Notes: generated by a model not told the origin, from the sequence alone. A stretch of DNA of 48,988 nucleotides from Lachnospiraceae bacterium (GCA_910575155.1 CAJTDX010000026.1:1-48988), one strand, 5' to 3'. Counted from the stretch's first letter, positions 1 through 9,157 are shown. Numbers and translations are program-made.

Positions 1-620
1 GTTAAAGTGGAAATGTCCATGGGTATTCTCCTTTATCTGGATTTAAAGTTTTGGGAGTGAAATCTAAAAACTCTAACCCTAAGTTTACAGGAGAACGCCA
101 AATTTTTCACTACACGTTCTTATTTGACGCTTACGATGAAACTTCCATACTGACTGGGCTTGCTCTTGAAGAACTTCCACCAAAGCGTAACAGCATTCAT
201 TCTCAGCCTGATCGGAATACGGTCCTTATGCTGAACTCCTATCTTAAAAAGAGTATAGAGTTAAAAGAAAATGCCCCCCAATATTCCTACCACAGGTATG
301 GCAGTTTTACAGCAGCAGTTTTTGCTGGTGCAGGCAATCGAAAAATGGATAGGGACATTGAAAGAAGAACTGCTGTAAATATGGATAATTTAAAAACATA
401 GCAAGAATGATGAAAAGATAGAAAACTCCTTGTGCTGCAACAATCTCATTGTAATCCCGCACAGGCATATCATAATGTTTAAAAAGTGCGGGCAAAAACA
501 GGAGAGGAGGATCAAAATGCAAGGTCAGACAGTTTTATTCTTATACACGATACGTTTGAAACAGCTAAAAGCTTTATGGTGTTGGTTCTGGAATCCGAAG
601 TTCATAAAATAGTTGATTTG
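1..620. other. Gene-poor left end, no confident gene
   Basis: I see no recognisable family here on either strand. An open frame at 51-401 (+) would encode 116 residues but has no convincing ribosome binding site or known motif. At 517-612 (+) a 31-codon frame follows a strong GGAGAGGAGG site, and an overlapping frame ending at 645-647 reads like an amphipathic protein tail with no start codon. The two together could be the end of a frameshifted gene. This is inference; the stretch may simply be degraded coding DNA. Confidence 0.3.
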
Positions 621-648
621 TTGATAAAAATAAACAAAATGATATAAT
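621..648 (+). promoter_or_regulatory. Sigma-A-like promoter for the LRR surface protein
   Basis: TTGATA at 621-626 and TATAAT at 643-648 are separated by 16 bases, about 60 bases before the start codon at 711. The spacer is almost the same as in the promoter at 20406-20433, which precedes another secreted-protein gene. Confidence 0.6.
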
Positions 649-710
649 TGAAAGACGGGCAATGGATGGAATGAGAAAATAGTGCGCAAAAGAGAAAGTG
701 AGGAAAAGGG

Positions 711-2498
711 ATGAGAAACAAGAAGAATTGGAAACGTCTGGCTGCATTAGTGCTGGGCGCAGCATTGTTGGTTCCTGCACAGTCGGCATATGCCACAGGG
801 GGGCAAACAATGGAGCTTGGGATGGAAGCTTATGCAGAGGGCATGGCGGCAGAGGAAGATTGGTTTGAGATTGAAGACGGGATGCTAAAGAAGTATACTG
901 GGACATCTGCGGAAGTTGTAATCCCGGAAGGGGTGGAAATTATTGGAAGATCTGCATTTTATGACTGCAAGAGTCTCAAGAGTGTGACCATTCCAGAGGG
1001 AGTTCAGATAATAGGGGATTATGCATTTTTTAATTGTAGTAGTTTGACAGAGGTGAAGATCCCAGATAGCATGATAAAAATAGGAAACAGTGCATTTTCC
1101 GCATGCGGCAGCCTTCAAAGCATGGTGATTCCACAGGGAGTGAACAGCATCGGGGGTTATGCATTAGGCTTTGACCTGGCTTATGAAGGTGGCAAGGTTC
1201 CTGAATTTACGATATATGGTGTTGAAGGTTCCGCAGCAGAGATGTATGCGAAAGTGAATGGATTCCTTTTTACATCTGGTTCAGAAAGTATTGTGAAAAC
1301 AAATATTGATGCAGCAACGGTAACTTTGGAGGAGAGCAGCTATATTTATGATGGAAGCCCCAAAACTCCAGCCGTAACTGTAAAGTTGGATGGAAAGATA
1401 CTGAAAAAAGGAACAGATTACATTTTATTCTACAGCAGTAACATCAATGTGGGGAGAGCGAAGGCAGTCGTTTCAGGAAAAGGGGATTATACTGGGACGG
1501 TGACAAAGGAATTCACGATTACAGTAAAAGATCTGTCTCAATGCACTGTAATGTTAAGCAAGTCTTCTTATACTTATGACGGAAAAGCGAAGGAACCAAC
1601 CGTCACAGTCAAAGATGGAAGCAGGATCCTGGCACAAAATACAGATTATATTGTTTCTTATAGCAATAATGTCAATACAGGGACAGCAAAGGTAACAGTT
1701 ACCGGGAAAGAAAATTACAAAGGGGCAGTGACAAAGGAATTCACGATTACAAAAGCCGCCCCCGGGCAAGGAGTAAAGGACCTGTCCCAATGCACTGTCA
1801 TGTTGAACAAGTCTTCTTATGCCTATGACGGAAAAGCGAAGAAACCAACGGTCACAGTCAGGGATGAGAATGCTGTCTTAAAAGAAGGAATAGATTATAC
1901 AGCTACCTATAGTAACAATATCAATGCAGGAACAGCAGAGGTAACAGTTACCGGAACAGGAAATTACAAAGGGACAGTGACAGAGAACTTTACCATTACG
2001 GTAAAGACAGGCACATTCCATAAAATTGGCTTTTATCAGTATAAAGTGACAGGCACATCCATGGTGTCAGTTACAGGGGCAAACGACAATAAAGTTACAA
2101 AAATCATAGTTCCCCAAACAGTGAAAATTGGTGGGAAGGCTTTCCAGGTAACTGCCGTTGCCAGCCGTGCTTTTAAGAACAATAAGAAGATCACAAGCGT
2201 TAAAACAGGGAACAATGTAAAAATTATTGATGCATCCGCATTTGAGGGCTGTACGAAGCTCCGCAAAGCAACTCTTGGGAAAAGCATTACAGAGATTGGC
2301 AGGAATGCATTCAAAAACTGCGGGAAACTGGGGACAATCACCATAAAATCCATGAAATTGAAAAAAGTTGGCAGGAATGCTCTCAAAGGAGTCAATCCTG
2401 CTTCAAAGATTAAAGTTCCGGCAAAAAAACTGTCCGCTTATAAGAAACTGTTCAAAAACAAAGGCCAGGGAAGAAAAGTGAAGGTTTTGAAATATTAA
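711..2498 (+). CDS. Secreted BspA-like leucine-rich-repeat surface protein with three tandem beta repeats
   Basis: A 595-residue exported protein. Residues 1-28 form a signal peptide (basic start, hydrophobic core, AYA cleavage site). Residues about 50-185 contain BspA-type (LRR_5) repeats with the 'IGxxAFxxCxSL' pattern and a 'VTIPEGV' type spacer. Residues about 199-272, 274-347 and 358-431 are three similar beta-rich repeats, each with 'YDGxxKxPxVTV', 'xTDY', 'YSxNxNxGxAxVxVxGxxxYxGxVTxxFTI'. LRR_5 repeats resume to about residue 560, and the basic C-terminus has no LPXTG motif. Such proteins in gut Firmicutes are thought to act in adhesion, but nothing here shows a ligand. The start is supported by a purine-rich GAGGAAAAGG site just upstream, and a hairpin terminator follows. 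It appears to be transcribed alone. Confidence 0.85.
   Translation: MRNKKNWKRLAALVLGAALLVPAQSAYATGGQTMELGMEAYAEGMAAEEDWFEIEDGMLKKYTGTSAEVVIPEGVEIIGRSAFYDCKSLKSVTIPEGVQIIGDYAFFNCSSLTEVKIPDSMIKIGNSAFSACGSLQSMVIPQGVNSIGGYALGFDLAYEGGKVPEFTIYGVEGSAAEMYAKVNGFLFTSGSESIVKTNIDAATVTLEESSYIYDGSPKTPAVTVKLDGKILKKGTDYILFYSSNINVGRAKAVVSGKGDYTGTVTKEFTITVKDLSQCTVMLSKSSYTYDGKAKEPTVTVKDGSRILAQNTDYIVSYSNNVNTGTAKVTVTGKENYKGAVTKEFTITKAAPGQGVKDLSQCTVMLNKSSYAYDGKAKKPTVTVRDENAVLKEGIDYTATYSNNINAGTAEVTVTGTGNYKGTVTENFTITVKTGTFHKIGFYQYKVTGTSMVSVTGANDNKVTKIIVPQTVKIGGKAFQVTAVASRAFKNNKKITSVKTGNNVKIIDASAFEGCTKLRKATLGKSITEIGRNAFKNCGKLGTITIKSMKLKKVGRNALKGVNPASKIKVPAKKLSAYKKLFKNKGQGRKVKVLKY
1306..2010 (+). repeat. Three tandem ~75-codon repeats inside the surface protein gene
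   Basis: Three in-frame copies of a beta-sandwich-like unit run back to back. Copies 2 and 3 share the longest identical stretches ('DLSQCTVML', 'KSSY', 'YDGKAK', 'PTVTV'). Copy 1 is the most divergent, and a short linker (AAPGQGV) separates copies 2 and 3. Recombination between copies could change copy number. Confidence 0.8.
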
Positions 2499-2551
2499 AC
2501 AATGAAAAAGAAAGAATGATACAGACGGTGGTTTTATCACTTTCTGAGTAC

Positions 2552-2588
2552 AAAAAAGCAGTCAATCGAACAGAGCGACTGCTTTTTT
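2552..2588 (+). terminator. Intrinsic terminator after the surface protein gene
   Basis: A 12-bp stem (AAAAAAGCAGTC paired with GACTGCTTTTTT) with a 13-base loop, ending in a T run, lies 53 bases after the stop codon at 2498. Confidence 0.85.
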
Positions 2589-2733
2589 AACTTTAACCGT
2601 ATATACTTGTCTTTCGTCATTCCCTGAGGGTGTGTCGGGGGCTCTGAACTTTAAGCTTGTGAAAAGTTATGGAAAAAGATTGTCATTACTCGTTTAAGCG
2701 TATAAAATAGAAATCATAGATGGAGGAAAAATC

Positions 2734-2894
2734 ATGGAATATCAATAAAGGAAGCATCACAAAAATGGGGAATCTCTGAACGCAGAATACAGAAGCTCTG
2801 CTCAGAACACAGAATGGAAGGAGCGGTTCGCTTCAGTCGGGTTTGGGCGATACCGAAAAATGCGGAGAAACCAGAGGATGCAAGAAGAAAGTGA
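2734..2894 (+). pseudogene. Small helix-turn-helix protein, frameshifted at codon 3-4
   Basis: A GGAGG site (2722-2726) precedes ATG 2734, but that frame meets TAA after four codons. From 2742 the next frame reads an uninterrupted 50-residue sequence with 'SIKEASQKWGISERRIQKLC' and 'VRFSRVWAIPKNAEKP', typical of the small stand-alone DNA-binding proteins common in Lachnospiraceae. It ends at TGA 2892-2894. A loss of two bases from an AT dinucleotide run at about 2739-2742 would explain the break. It sits directly upstream of a LytTR two-component pair. It is either inactivated or a sequence error. Confidence 0.7.
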
Positions 2895-2925
2895 TTGGAG
2901 CTGCGTTGACTGAAAGGAAATGACC

Positions 2926-3657
2926 ATGTATAAGATTGGAATTTGTGACGACGATAAGGTTTTATGTTCTGTGTTGGAAGAACAGATCTGCGAACTTTCA
3001 AAAGAAATAGAGATAAAAGTTGATGTTGAGGTATGGTATTCCGGGGAAAGCATACAAAATGATTTGAAAAAGGGAATAGAATTAGACCTGCTTTTTCTTG
3101 ACATAGAATTAGTCCGGAAGAATGGCATTGCAGTCGGAAATTTTATTCGCAACGAAATGGAGAATATGCAGACGCATATCGTCTATATTTCTTCCAAGGA
3201 AAGTTATGCCATGCAGTTATTTAAGGTTCAGCCGTTAGATTTTTTGATTAAACCGATTTTTGCCGAACATATAAGAGAAGTGTTAATAAGAAGCGTAAGG
3301 CAAAAAAGCAGTGCGGATACTTATTTTGAATACCAAAAAGGAAATTCTGTTTTCAGAGTTCCGTTAAGAAACATTGCTTATTTTATGAGTATGGATAAGA
3401 AAATAATCATTGTAAAAAAAGATGGAAAGGAAGAATTTTATGGAAAGTTAAAAAACATAGCAAAGACGCTTCCGGCTGATTTTTTGATGATTCATCAATC
3501 GTATATTATTAACCAGGCATATGTAAGTGAATATTCTTATGAAATGGTAAAAATGGCAGATGGAGAAAATTTAAATATCAGTAAGCCATATAGAAAAGAA
3601 ACCAGAAGTAAAATAATACGGCATCAGAAAGCGAATATGAGTGATGGTATCATATAG
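2926..3657 (+). CDS. LytTR-family response regulator (AgrA/ComE type)
   Basis: A 243-residue cytoplasmic transcription regulator. Residues 1-120 form a receiver domain with the acidic pocket D8-D9-D10, phospho-acceptor D59 ('LLFLDIE') and the conserved K of 'FLIKP'. Residues about 135-230 are a LytTR DNA-binding domain ('FRVPLRNIAYFMS', 'FLMIHQSYIIN'). ATG 2926 is preferred over ATG 2920 because AGGA at 2915-2918 is spaced 7 bases from it. Its end overlaps the histidine kinase gene by 17 bases, so the two are likely coupled. The partner genes (lipoprotein, three membrane proteins, ABC ATPase) suggest it controls a peptide-stress or immunity transporter. No AgrB or AgrD gene is nearby. Confidence 0.9.
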   Translation: MYKIGICDDDKVLCSVLEEQICELSKEIEIKVDVEVWYSGESIQNDLKKGIELDLLFLDIELVRKNGIAVGNFIRNEMENMQTHIVYISSKESYAMQLFKVQPLDFLIKPIFAEHIREVLIRSVRQKSSADTYFEYQKGNSVFRVPLRNIAYFMSMDKKIIIVKKDGKEEFYGKLKNIAKTLPADFLMIHQSYIINQAYVSEYSYEMVKMADGENLNISKPYRKETRSKIIRHQKANMSDGII

Positions 3658-4897
3658 TCCAATTATTGTGTTAATTGTAAATGTTCTTAGAGTTTTGCTG
3701 TTAAAGAAAGTCATGGACGTATTTTTGCCAGTAGATGATATAGAGGAAAAATCATTAAAAATTGGTTTGGGGATCTATTGCCTGCTAACTACAACAGTGT
3801 ATAGCATCGTTCAGGTATCTGTTGTATATGAGATTTGTAATGGGTTCGGGATCATAGGACTTACTTGTTTTTATCAGGAACTGTGGAAAAAAAGATTATG
3901 GGTATCGTTGGTATTATTTAGTTTGGATCTGGCAAATTCCCTGATTGTGCTTTTTATTTTTGGGGATCTGGCAAAATTTCAGCAGCCGGCTGTTCAGGCT
4001 CTGCTGATGTTGATTTGCACAACGATTATCAGCCATATTTCTTATCCGCCCGAAGCAAAAGAGATCGCTTTCGATAGAAAGCAGACGTTATTGCTGTTGG
4101 TGATTCCGGCAATGAGCGTGATTGTCTTAAGTGTGCTGATGCTGGGAGAACTCCCGAAAATGTTTGCCATATTAATCAGCGTCTGTATGTTAATAATCAA
4201 TATCAGTGTATTTTATTTATATAATATCCTGATGGAAAATTATATACATTTAAGAGACAATGATATATATAAACAACAAACATATGCATATCAAAACCAA
4301 TTAGAAGTCATTATGGAATCTCAGAATCGAGTTCGTGCTTTAAGACATGATATGAAAAACCACATTTTAGCGCTGCAAGTCTTAGCACAAAGGAACGAGG
4401 CAGAGGAAACGAATAAATATTTAGATTCTATGAAGAACTTTATGACCAATCCTCAGGAGTATGTCAAGACAGGGAATGATACCGTTGACAGTTTGCTGAA
4501 CTATAAGATACAAAAGGCGAATGAGGTTTTAAATGTGGTAGAAACAAAAATCAGCATACCGGAACAGTTGCGCCTGCGTTCGTTTGATTTAAATGTGCTT
4601 TTGGGAAACTTATTGGATAATGCAATAGATGCTTCTGTGCAGACAGAAGATAAGAAACTGAAAATAACGATAAAACTTGATAAAGGAATTTTGTTTTTAA
4701 ATATTTGTAATAGCTGCCAGAGGATTGCAGACGGAAGAAGAGATTTTTTGGAAACGACAAAAGAAGATAAAGGAAATCATGGGATAGGGCTTAAAAATGT
4801 CCGTAGAATTGTGAAAAAGTATCATGGAGATTTGGCGTTTTTATATGAAAATGGTTCTATGGAAACGGACGTTATGATGTATGTAAAAGAGATGTAG
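3641..4897 (+). CDS. GHKL-family sensor histidine kinase (AgrC type)
   Basis: A 418-residue membrane kinase. The N-terminal half (about residues 1-200) has six or so hydrophobic segments. The cytoplasmic part has the phospho-acceptor motif 'LRHDMKNHI' with H236, the N box 'LLGNLLDNAIDAS' (about 320-330) and the G box 'GNHGIGLKNV' (about 377-386). This is the layout of quorum or peptide sensor kinases with a polytopic sensor domain. It overlaps the upstream response regulator gene by 17 bases and is followed by a terminator, so regulator and kinase form a two-gene unit apart from the transporter genes. Confidence 0.9.
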   Translation: MMVSYSPIIVLIVNVLRVLLLKKVMDVFLPVDDIEEKSLKIGLGIYCLLTTTVYSIVQVSVVYEICNGFGIIGLTCFYQELWKKRLWVSLVLFSLDLANSLIVLFIFGDLAKFQQPAVQALLMLICTTIISHISYPPEAKEIAFDRKQTLLLLVIPAMSVIVLSVLMLGELPKMFAILISVCMLIINISVFYLYNILMENYIHLRDNDIYKQQTYAYQNQLEVIMESQNRVRALRHDMKNHILALQVLAQRNEAEETNKYLDSMKNFMTNPQEYVKTGNDTVDSLLNYKIQKANEVLNVVETKISIPEQLRLRSFDLNVLLGNLLDNAIDASVQTEDKKLKITIKLDKGILFLNICNSCQRIADGRRDFLETTKEDKGNHGIGLKNVRRIVKKYHGDLAFLYENGSMETDVMMYVKEM

Positions 4898-4902
4898 CAG
4901 AG

Positions 4903-4957
4903 AGCTGTTGCAAATTCACGCTGAAAGATGCGATATGATTTTGCAACAGCTTTTTTT
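4903..4957 (+). terminator. Intrinsic terminator after the first two-component pair
   Basis: A 12-bp stem (AGCTGTTGCAAA with TTTGCAACAGCT) and a run of seven T residues start 6 bases after the kinase stop codon. Confidence 0.85.
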
Positions 4958-5058
4958 GGGCTGATTTCGGCAATAATACGGTCGAATTTCGCAAAACAGA
5001 AGAAAACGGGGAAATTGGATTTATAATATGCTCATAATAAATCGTACAGGAGGCAGTT

Positions 5059-6213
5059 ATGAGAAATAAAGTTTCGAGATTAGTTGTAGCGATGTTGATG
5101 GCAGTTGGCATTTGCGGCTGCCAGAAGGCTCCGGAAAGTTCGGCTGACGGGGATATTCTTCACGCAAAAGATTCTGTAGAAGATGAAGTGGCTGCAATAG
5201 TGGGTGAGCCTGAAAGCGCAACGGAAAATGATATACAGGAAATTAACAGTATCATTGGTACGGGGGATCATATCATCAGAATTCAGGCACAGATGCCGGA
5301 CGTTCCACCAGATGTTTATTACATGGTGCTTGGCGAAAATGAGACGCTTACAAAAGACGTTTTGACAAGGTTTTTAGGAAGTGAAACAGGGAATATCAAG
5401 GATTTATCTGAGGAAGCGCAAAAGGAAATAGAACGATCTGAGGAAGAAAACGAGCAGGGAGAAGAACGGGCGGTATTTTCGGTCTTTGGCAATGCACCTG
5501 TTTATAAATTATCCGATGAACAAAAGACGGCAGGTTTTTCATACGGGACAGGCGCATATTATCAGGATGAACTCTTATATAAAAAGTGCGCCTCTATTTA
5601 TAAATCTGCAGATGAAACCGAGTTGGAGGAAGCAGATCATGAAAATGTTTATATGGAAGCAGAAAAAATATTATTAGCAAAGCTTTCCCCAATTGGTATG
5701 ACAGAACTTGATATTTATAAAATTACGCAGTATCAATGCGAAAGCGTTACATTTTATGAAATTGAGTTTACCCCGTCTTACAAGGGTATGGGAATGGCAC
5801 ATGAATTTGGCTCTATAGCGTCAGGAGAAATTTTTCCGTCAGGAACAGCATGGATCTGTGAAGAAAGCATTGTAACCTTAAGTTTGAATGCTTGCCTTGG
5901 CAAAGTGGAAGCACAGGAAAAATGCAAGGCAGTATTGTCATGGAGCCAGATAGAAAAGATTTTGGAAACGTATCTGAACAGTGGAAAAATCAACGGAAGC
6001 AATAAAGCCGTTCTGACAGAAGTCGAATTTTTATATTATCCAATTTTTAAAGAAGATCAAAATAAGTTAGAATTGGTTCCCGTATGGCACATTTATACGC
6101 CAATGTCTGCATGGATGGAGCATGAAGAATTAGCGGAAGCATTCGTGGAACATGGATCTGTTTGGAGTATTTGTGTGAATGCAGTATCGGGGAAAATAGT
6201 CAGGAGTGAGTAA
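5059..6213 (+). CDS. Putative secreted lipoprotein in an ABC transporter operon
   Basis: A 384-residue protein. Residues 1-21 form a lipoprotein signal peptide with lipobox 'ICGC', lipidation at C21. The rest is soluble, acidic and of no family I recognise with certainty. The C-terminal 80 residues ('LVPVWHIYTP', 'VNAVSGKIV') resemble the end of YycI/PepSY-like regulatory folds, which is only a suggestion. GGAGG precedes the ATG. The next gene starts directly after its stop codon and the operon continues through three membrane proteins to an ABC ATPase, so it could be an extracytoplasmic ligand-binding or sensing subunit. Confidence 0.75.
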   Translation: MRNKVSRLVVAMLMAVGICGCQKAPESSADGDILHAKDSVEDEVAAIVGEPESATENDIQEINSIIGTGDHIIRIQAQMPDVPPDVYYMVLGENETLTKDVLTRFLGSETGNIKDLSEEAQKEIERSEEENEQGEERAVFSVFGNAPVYKLSDEQKTAGFSYGTGAYYQDELLYKKCASIYKSADETELEEADHENVYMEAEKILLAKLSPIGMTELDIYKITQYQCESVTFYEIEFTPSYKGMGMAHEFGSIASGEIFPSGTAWICEESIVTLSLNACLGKVEAQEKCKAVLSWSQIEKILETYLNSGKINGSNKAVLTEVEFLYYPIFKEDQNKLELVPVWHIYTPMSAWMEHEELAEAFVEHGSVWSICVNAVSGKIVRSE

Positions 6214-6214
6214 T

Positions 6215-6970
6215 ATGCAAGGGTTCTTTTTACAGGATTTGAAAAGAAGTTTCTTAAACAGAGGGTTTTTTGCAGGTCTTTTAATCGTTACATGGATTTT
6301 AGTGTCGGCGGCGTTCCATGCGCCGCTTAACAGGAGCAGAAGCAGTTATTTTATTATGATGGAAGTATTTGCAGCATCGGGATTTACACCGTTTGCGGCT
6401 ATATTTCCGGGACTTGCTTATGCCTCTGCTTTTTGTGAAGAGTATAGCAGTGGATATATAAAAATGATTTATTCCAGAATGCGGCCGAAAAAATTTGCCC
6501 TTACCCGTATTATTACAGTCGCGCTTTCCGGCGGAACGATGCTGGCTGTTCCATTTATCATTGTTTTGAGTATTGCTTATTGCTGCGGAATTCCCGGAAT
6601 ACCAACGGGAAGTGACGAGGGACTTATGGCGGGAACAACATTGGTTTTTTATATAGAAAACTATGGAGAGTGGTATATTTTTCTTTGGAAGGTGATATTA
6701 GGTTTTCTGTTTGGATGTATATGGGCGTTGGCAGGTCTTGCATTTGCAGTATGGATTCCCAATAAATATGTGGCGTTAATTGCACCATTTGTATTGTATG
6801 AGGCTATGTGGCTGGCGTTAGGGAAAATTTTAGTGCTGAATCCAATTTATCTTATGCGGGGGGATGATTTAAACAATTATCCATTGTCTGGCCTTATGGA
6901 ATGTATTTACATGTTGCTGGTATCATTTTTAGTCATGTGGGGATTGAAAAGGAGGTATCGGAATGGGTAG
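6215..6970 (+). CDS. ABC-2-type membrane protein, first of three
   Basis: About 251 residues with roughly six hydrophobic segments, beginning 'MQGFFLQDLKRSF'. The pattern (short cytoplasmic start, TM1 followed by a long loop, a block of TMs at the C-terminal end) is that of ABC-2 permeases and bacteriocin-immunity permease subunits. ATG 6215 is chosen because CAGGAG at 6201-6206 is 8 bases upstream; an in-frame GTG at 6206 overlaps that site. It lies one base after the lipoprotein stop and overlaps the next gene by 8 bases, so translational coupling is likely. Confidence 0.8.
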   Translation: MQGFFLQDLKRSFLNRGFFAGLLIVTWILVSAAFHAPLNRSRSSYFIMMEVFAASGFTPFAAIFPGLAYASAFCEEYSSGYIKMIYSRMRPKKFALTRIITVALSGGTMLAVPFIIVLSIAYCCGIPGIPTGSDEGLMAGTTLVFYIENYGEWYIFLWKVILGFLFGCIWALAGLAFAVWIPNKYVALIAPFVLYEAMWLALGKILVLNPIYLMRGDDLNNYPLSGLMECIYMLLVSFLVMWGLKRRYRNG

Positions 6971-7808
6971 GATAAAGCAGGTCTTTTACATGACGAAAAC
7001 TACTGTTCTGGAAGAGCAGCATAATAAGCGGGTAATTATGGGTTTTCTTTTGGGAATGGCATTGTTTGGATACTGGCTGAATTTGTTTTTGCAGTATGCA
7101 TTGGATACCGGGGAGCCGGTTAATGTATTGGAAGCGTTCATTGTAGTGGAACATCATCATAAAAGTATTTTGTTTCTTGTGATCGGTTGGTTATTGATTA
7201 TATCGGACGCTCCTTTTATTAAAAAGAATACATATCTGTCATTATACAGGAGCAGCCGCAAAAAATGGGATGCAGCTATGCTGCAATATATTATGATTCA
7301 GGCATTTCTATATGTTTCCGGCATAGCTGCTGTATCGGTAGTTGTCAGCACATGGTTTGGATTTTGGGGAAATATGTGGAGCAGTCCGGTTTATAATCTG
7401 GCGATGGATACGGGTAATTATTTAGGAGTGAAATATAATATTTCATTTCCGTGGGCGAATGTTATGCAGGCAATGACAGTACAACAGGCGTTTATGATTA
7501 CGTTTATCCTTCTGTTTTTGTATTTGGTATTGCTTGGATTTTTGCTTTATGTGTGCAATCTTTTGTTAAAAGAAATTTATGGAATCCTGATCGTATTCGG
7601 CATACAAATTTCAGGATACATATTACAGCAGGAGGGAATTACAAATTTATCTCTCATGGCAAAAGCAATTCCCGGATTTTCCATAGATGGAACTGGCGGA
7701 CAATGGAACGTCGTAGTTTTGTTTTGCGCTGCCATATTGATTTTGGCGTTAATTTCTTTGTGGTTAATTGGACGGGTAGATTTTAAAGATGAGGCGGAGG
7801 AGGAATAG
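6963..7808 (+). CDS. ABC transporter membrane protein, second of three
   Basis: A 281-residue hydrophobic protein with about six predicted membrane segments and no soluble domain. AAAGGAGG lies 6 bases before ATG 6963, inside the end of the preceding permease gene (8-base overlap). No specific family motif is visible; its role as a permease subunit rests on position between another membrane protein and the ABC ATPase at 8449. The C-terminus is acidic ('DFKDEAEEE'). Confidence 0.75.
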   Translation: MGRIKQVFYMTKTTVLEEQHNKRVIMGFLLGMALFGYWLNLFLQYALDTGEPVNVLEAFIVVEHHHKSILFLVIGWLLIISDAPFIKKNTYLSLYRSSRKKWDAAMLQYIMIQAFLYVSGIAAVSVVVSTWFGFWGNMWSSPVYNLAMDTGNYLGVKYNISFPWANVMQAMTVQQAFMITFILLFLYLVLLGFLLYVCNLLLKEIYGILIVFGIQISGYILQQEGITNLSLMAKAIPGFSIDGTGGQWNVVVLFCAAILILALISLWLIGRVDFKDEAEEE

Positions 7809-7814
7809 GCGGAA

Positions 7815-8444
7815 ATGTCTTTGTTTTTTCGGTTATTTGCAGGTGTTCCAATAAATGAAATGGATACGTTTCCCTTAGTTCCTCTGGGAAGCTGGTTATT
7901 TCCAATCGGCATTTATTTATTGGTATTTGGTTTCAGGCTTGGTATGGATAAGCAGAATAGACGTTTTGTGATTGTCCGATGTGGGTGCAAACAGAAGTGG
8001 TGGAAACATTTTTTCCTGAGAAATTTGTTAAATGGGGGATTTGCAGCGGTTGGTTTATTGACGCTATTTAAGATGGTTGATCTGTTTGCATTACATATGT
8101 TTACAGGAAATCCACAGGAAATTTCAGTGATTTTTGTTTTATGGACAGTTCATGCCATGACTTTATCGGCATTATTTCTTTTGATGGAAACCTTAAGGAT
8201 TAAAAAATTGATTCCGGCAGGTCTGTTGTTATTAGAAGGTTTAACGTTTCTGAATGGTTTCTATTTCAGAAAGAGTGCAAGATTTATGTTTGGAGTATGG
8301 GGAATGTATGTACAGAGCAATTTATATGAAGATCTGTATGGCTTCTCTATGATAAGTGTAATGATTGTGCAGGCCGCAATCATTATGGTTTGTTATGGGC
8401 TTGGCGGCTATTTGCTGAAAGGCAAGGAAATGGAAGGAGTTTAA
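7815..8444 (+). CDS. ABC transporter membrane protein, third of three
   Basis: A 209-residue membrane protein with about five hydrophobic segments, starting 6 bases after the previous gene and ending 4 bases before the ATPase gene. No motif identifies it further. The order lipoprotein, membrane protein x3, ATPase recalls LanFEG-like immunity or peptide-sensing ABC systems in which the permease is divided among several polypeptides. Membership of that group is inference. Confidence 0.75.
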   Translation: MSLFFRLFAGVPINEMDTFPLVPLGSWLFPIGIYLLVFGFRLGMDKQNRRFVIVRCGCKQKWWKHFFLRNLLNGGFAAVGLLTLFKMVDLFALHMFTGNPQEISVIFVLWTVHAMTLSALFLLMETLRIKKLIPAGLLLLEGLTFLNGFYFRKSARFMFGVWGMYVQSNLYEDLYGFSMISVMIVQAAIIMVCYGLGGYLLKGKEMEGV

Positions 8445-8448
8445 GATT

Positions 8449-9090
8449 ATGGAAAGCATTATAAAAGTTGATAAAGTAATAAAAAAATTTGGTTCAGATA
8501 TTGTTCTTGGCAATGTTTCCATAGAATTTGAAAAAGGAAAAATTTATGGGATCGTTGGAAGAAACGGTTCTGGAAAAACGGTTTTATTTAAGATCATAAT
8601 AGGATTTTTAAAACCTACCAGCGGCAGGGTCATTGTAGGCGGTAAAGAAATCGGCAAGGATACAGATTTTGCTGAGAATATAGGAATTATCATTGAAACT
8701 CCCGGTTTTCTTAGCTCTTATAGCGGATATAAAAATCTCGAATATCTTGCGAGTATTAAAAATATTATTGGGAAAAAAGAAATAAAAGAGAGCATGAAAC
8801 GGGTTGGACTTGATCCGGACAGCAAAAAGAAAGTTGGAAAATATTCTTTGGGGATGCGTCAGAGACTTGGGATTGCACAGACTATTATGGAAAATCCGGA
8901 TATTCTGATTTTGGATGAGCCAATGAACGGTTTGGACAATCAGGGCGTGGAAGATGTCAGAGAAATCCTTCTGAATTTAAAGGACGAAGGGAAATCTGTT
9001 ATTCTGGCAAGCCATAACAAAGAGGATATAGAAGCGCTGTGCGATGAAGTGTACGAGATGGATCATGGAAAGCTGACAGTTTCTGAGTAA
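8449..9090 (+). CDS. ABC transporter ATP-binding protein (bacitracin/lantibiotic-immunity type)
   Basis: A 213-residue ATPase with Walker A 'GRNGSGKT' (about residues 37-44), a signature region 'YSLGMRQRLGIAQ' (canonical LSGGQ replaced by SLGMR, as usual in this subgroup), Walker B 'ILILDEP' and the switch His in 'LASHNKED'. It is shorter than most members (about 230-310 residues) because the C-terminal regulatory extension is absent. It closes the transporter operon beginning at 5059 and would energise the three membrane proteins. AAGGAG lies just upstream of the ATG. Confidence 0.9.
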   Translation: MESIIKVDKVIKKFGSDIVLGNVSIEFEKGKIYGIVGRNGSGKTVLFKIIIGFLKPTSGRVIVGGKEIGKDTDFAENIGIIIETPGFLSSYSGYKNLEYLASIKNIIGKKEIKESMKRVGLDPDSKKKVGKYSLGMRQRLGIAQTIMENPDILILDEPMNGLDNQGVEDVREILLNLKDEGKSVILASHNKEDIEALCDEVYEMDHGKLTVSE

Positions 9091-9105
9091 TCAATCCAAA
9101 AAATC

Positions 9106-9157
9106 GAGGTGATACATTGAGTAGGAATAATATTGATTATTTTTCATTAGTCACCTC
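9106..9157 (-). terminator. Probable terminator of the LacI-family gene
   Basis: The 7-bp inverted repeat GAGGTGA/TCACCTC encloses an inner AATAAT/ATTATT pairing. Read on the minus strand it follows the LacI stop codon and is followed by a run of six T residues. Confidence 0.5.

Noticed and set aside
307-522. Minus-strand hydrophobic frame at the left end
   Set aside because: It has no start signal, no family motif, and overlaps other equally weak frames. Antisense frames in A/T-rich DNA are often hydrophobic.
1306-2010. CRISPR-like or tandem DNA array in the surface protein gene
   Set aside because: The repeats are about 225 bp, diverged, in frame and encode protein domains; there are no spacers.
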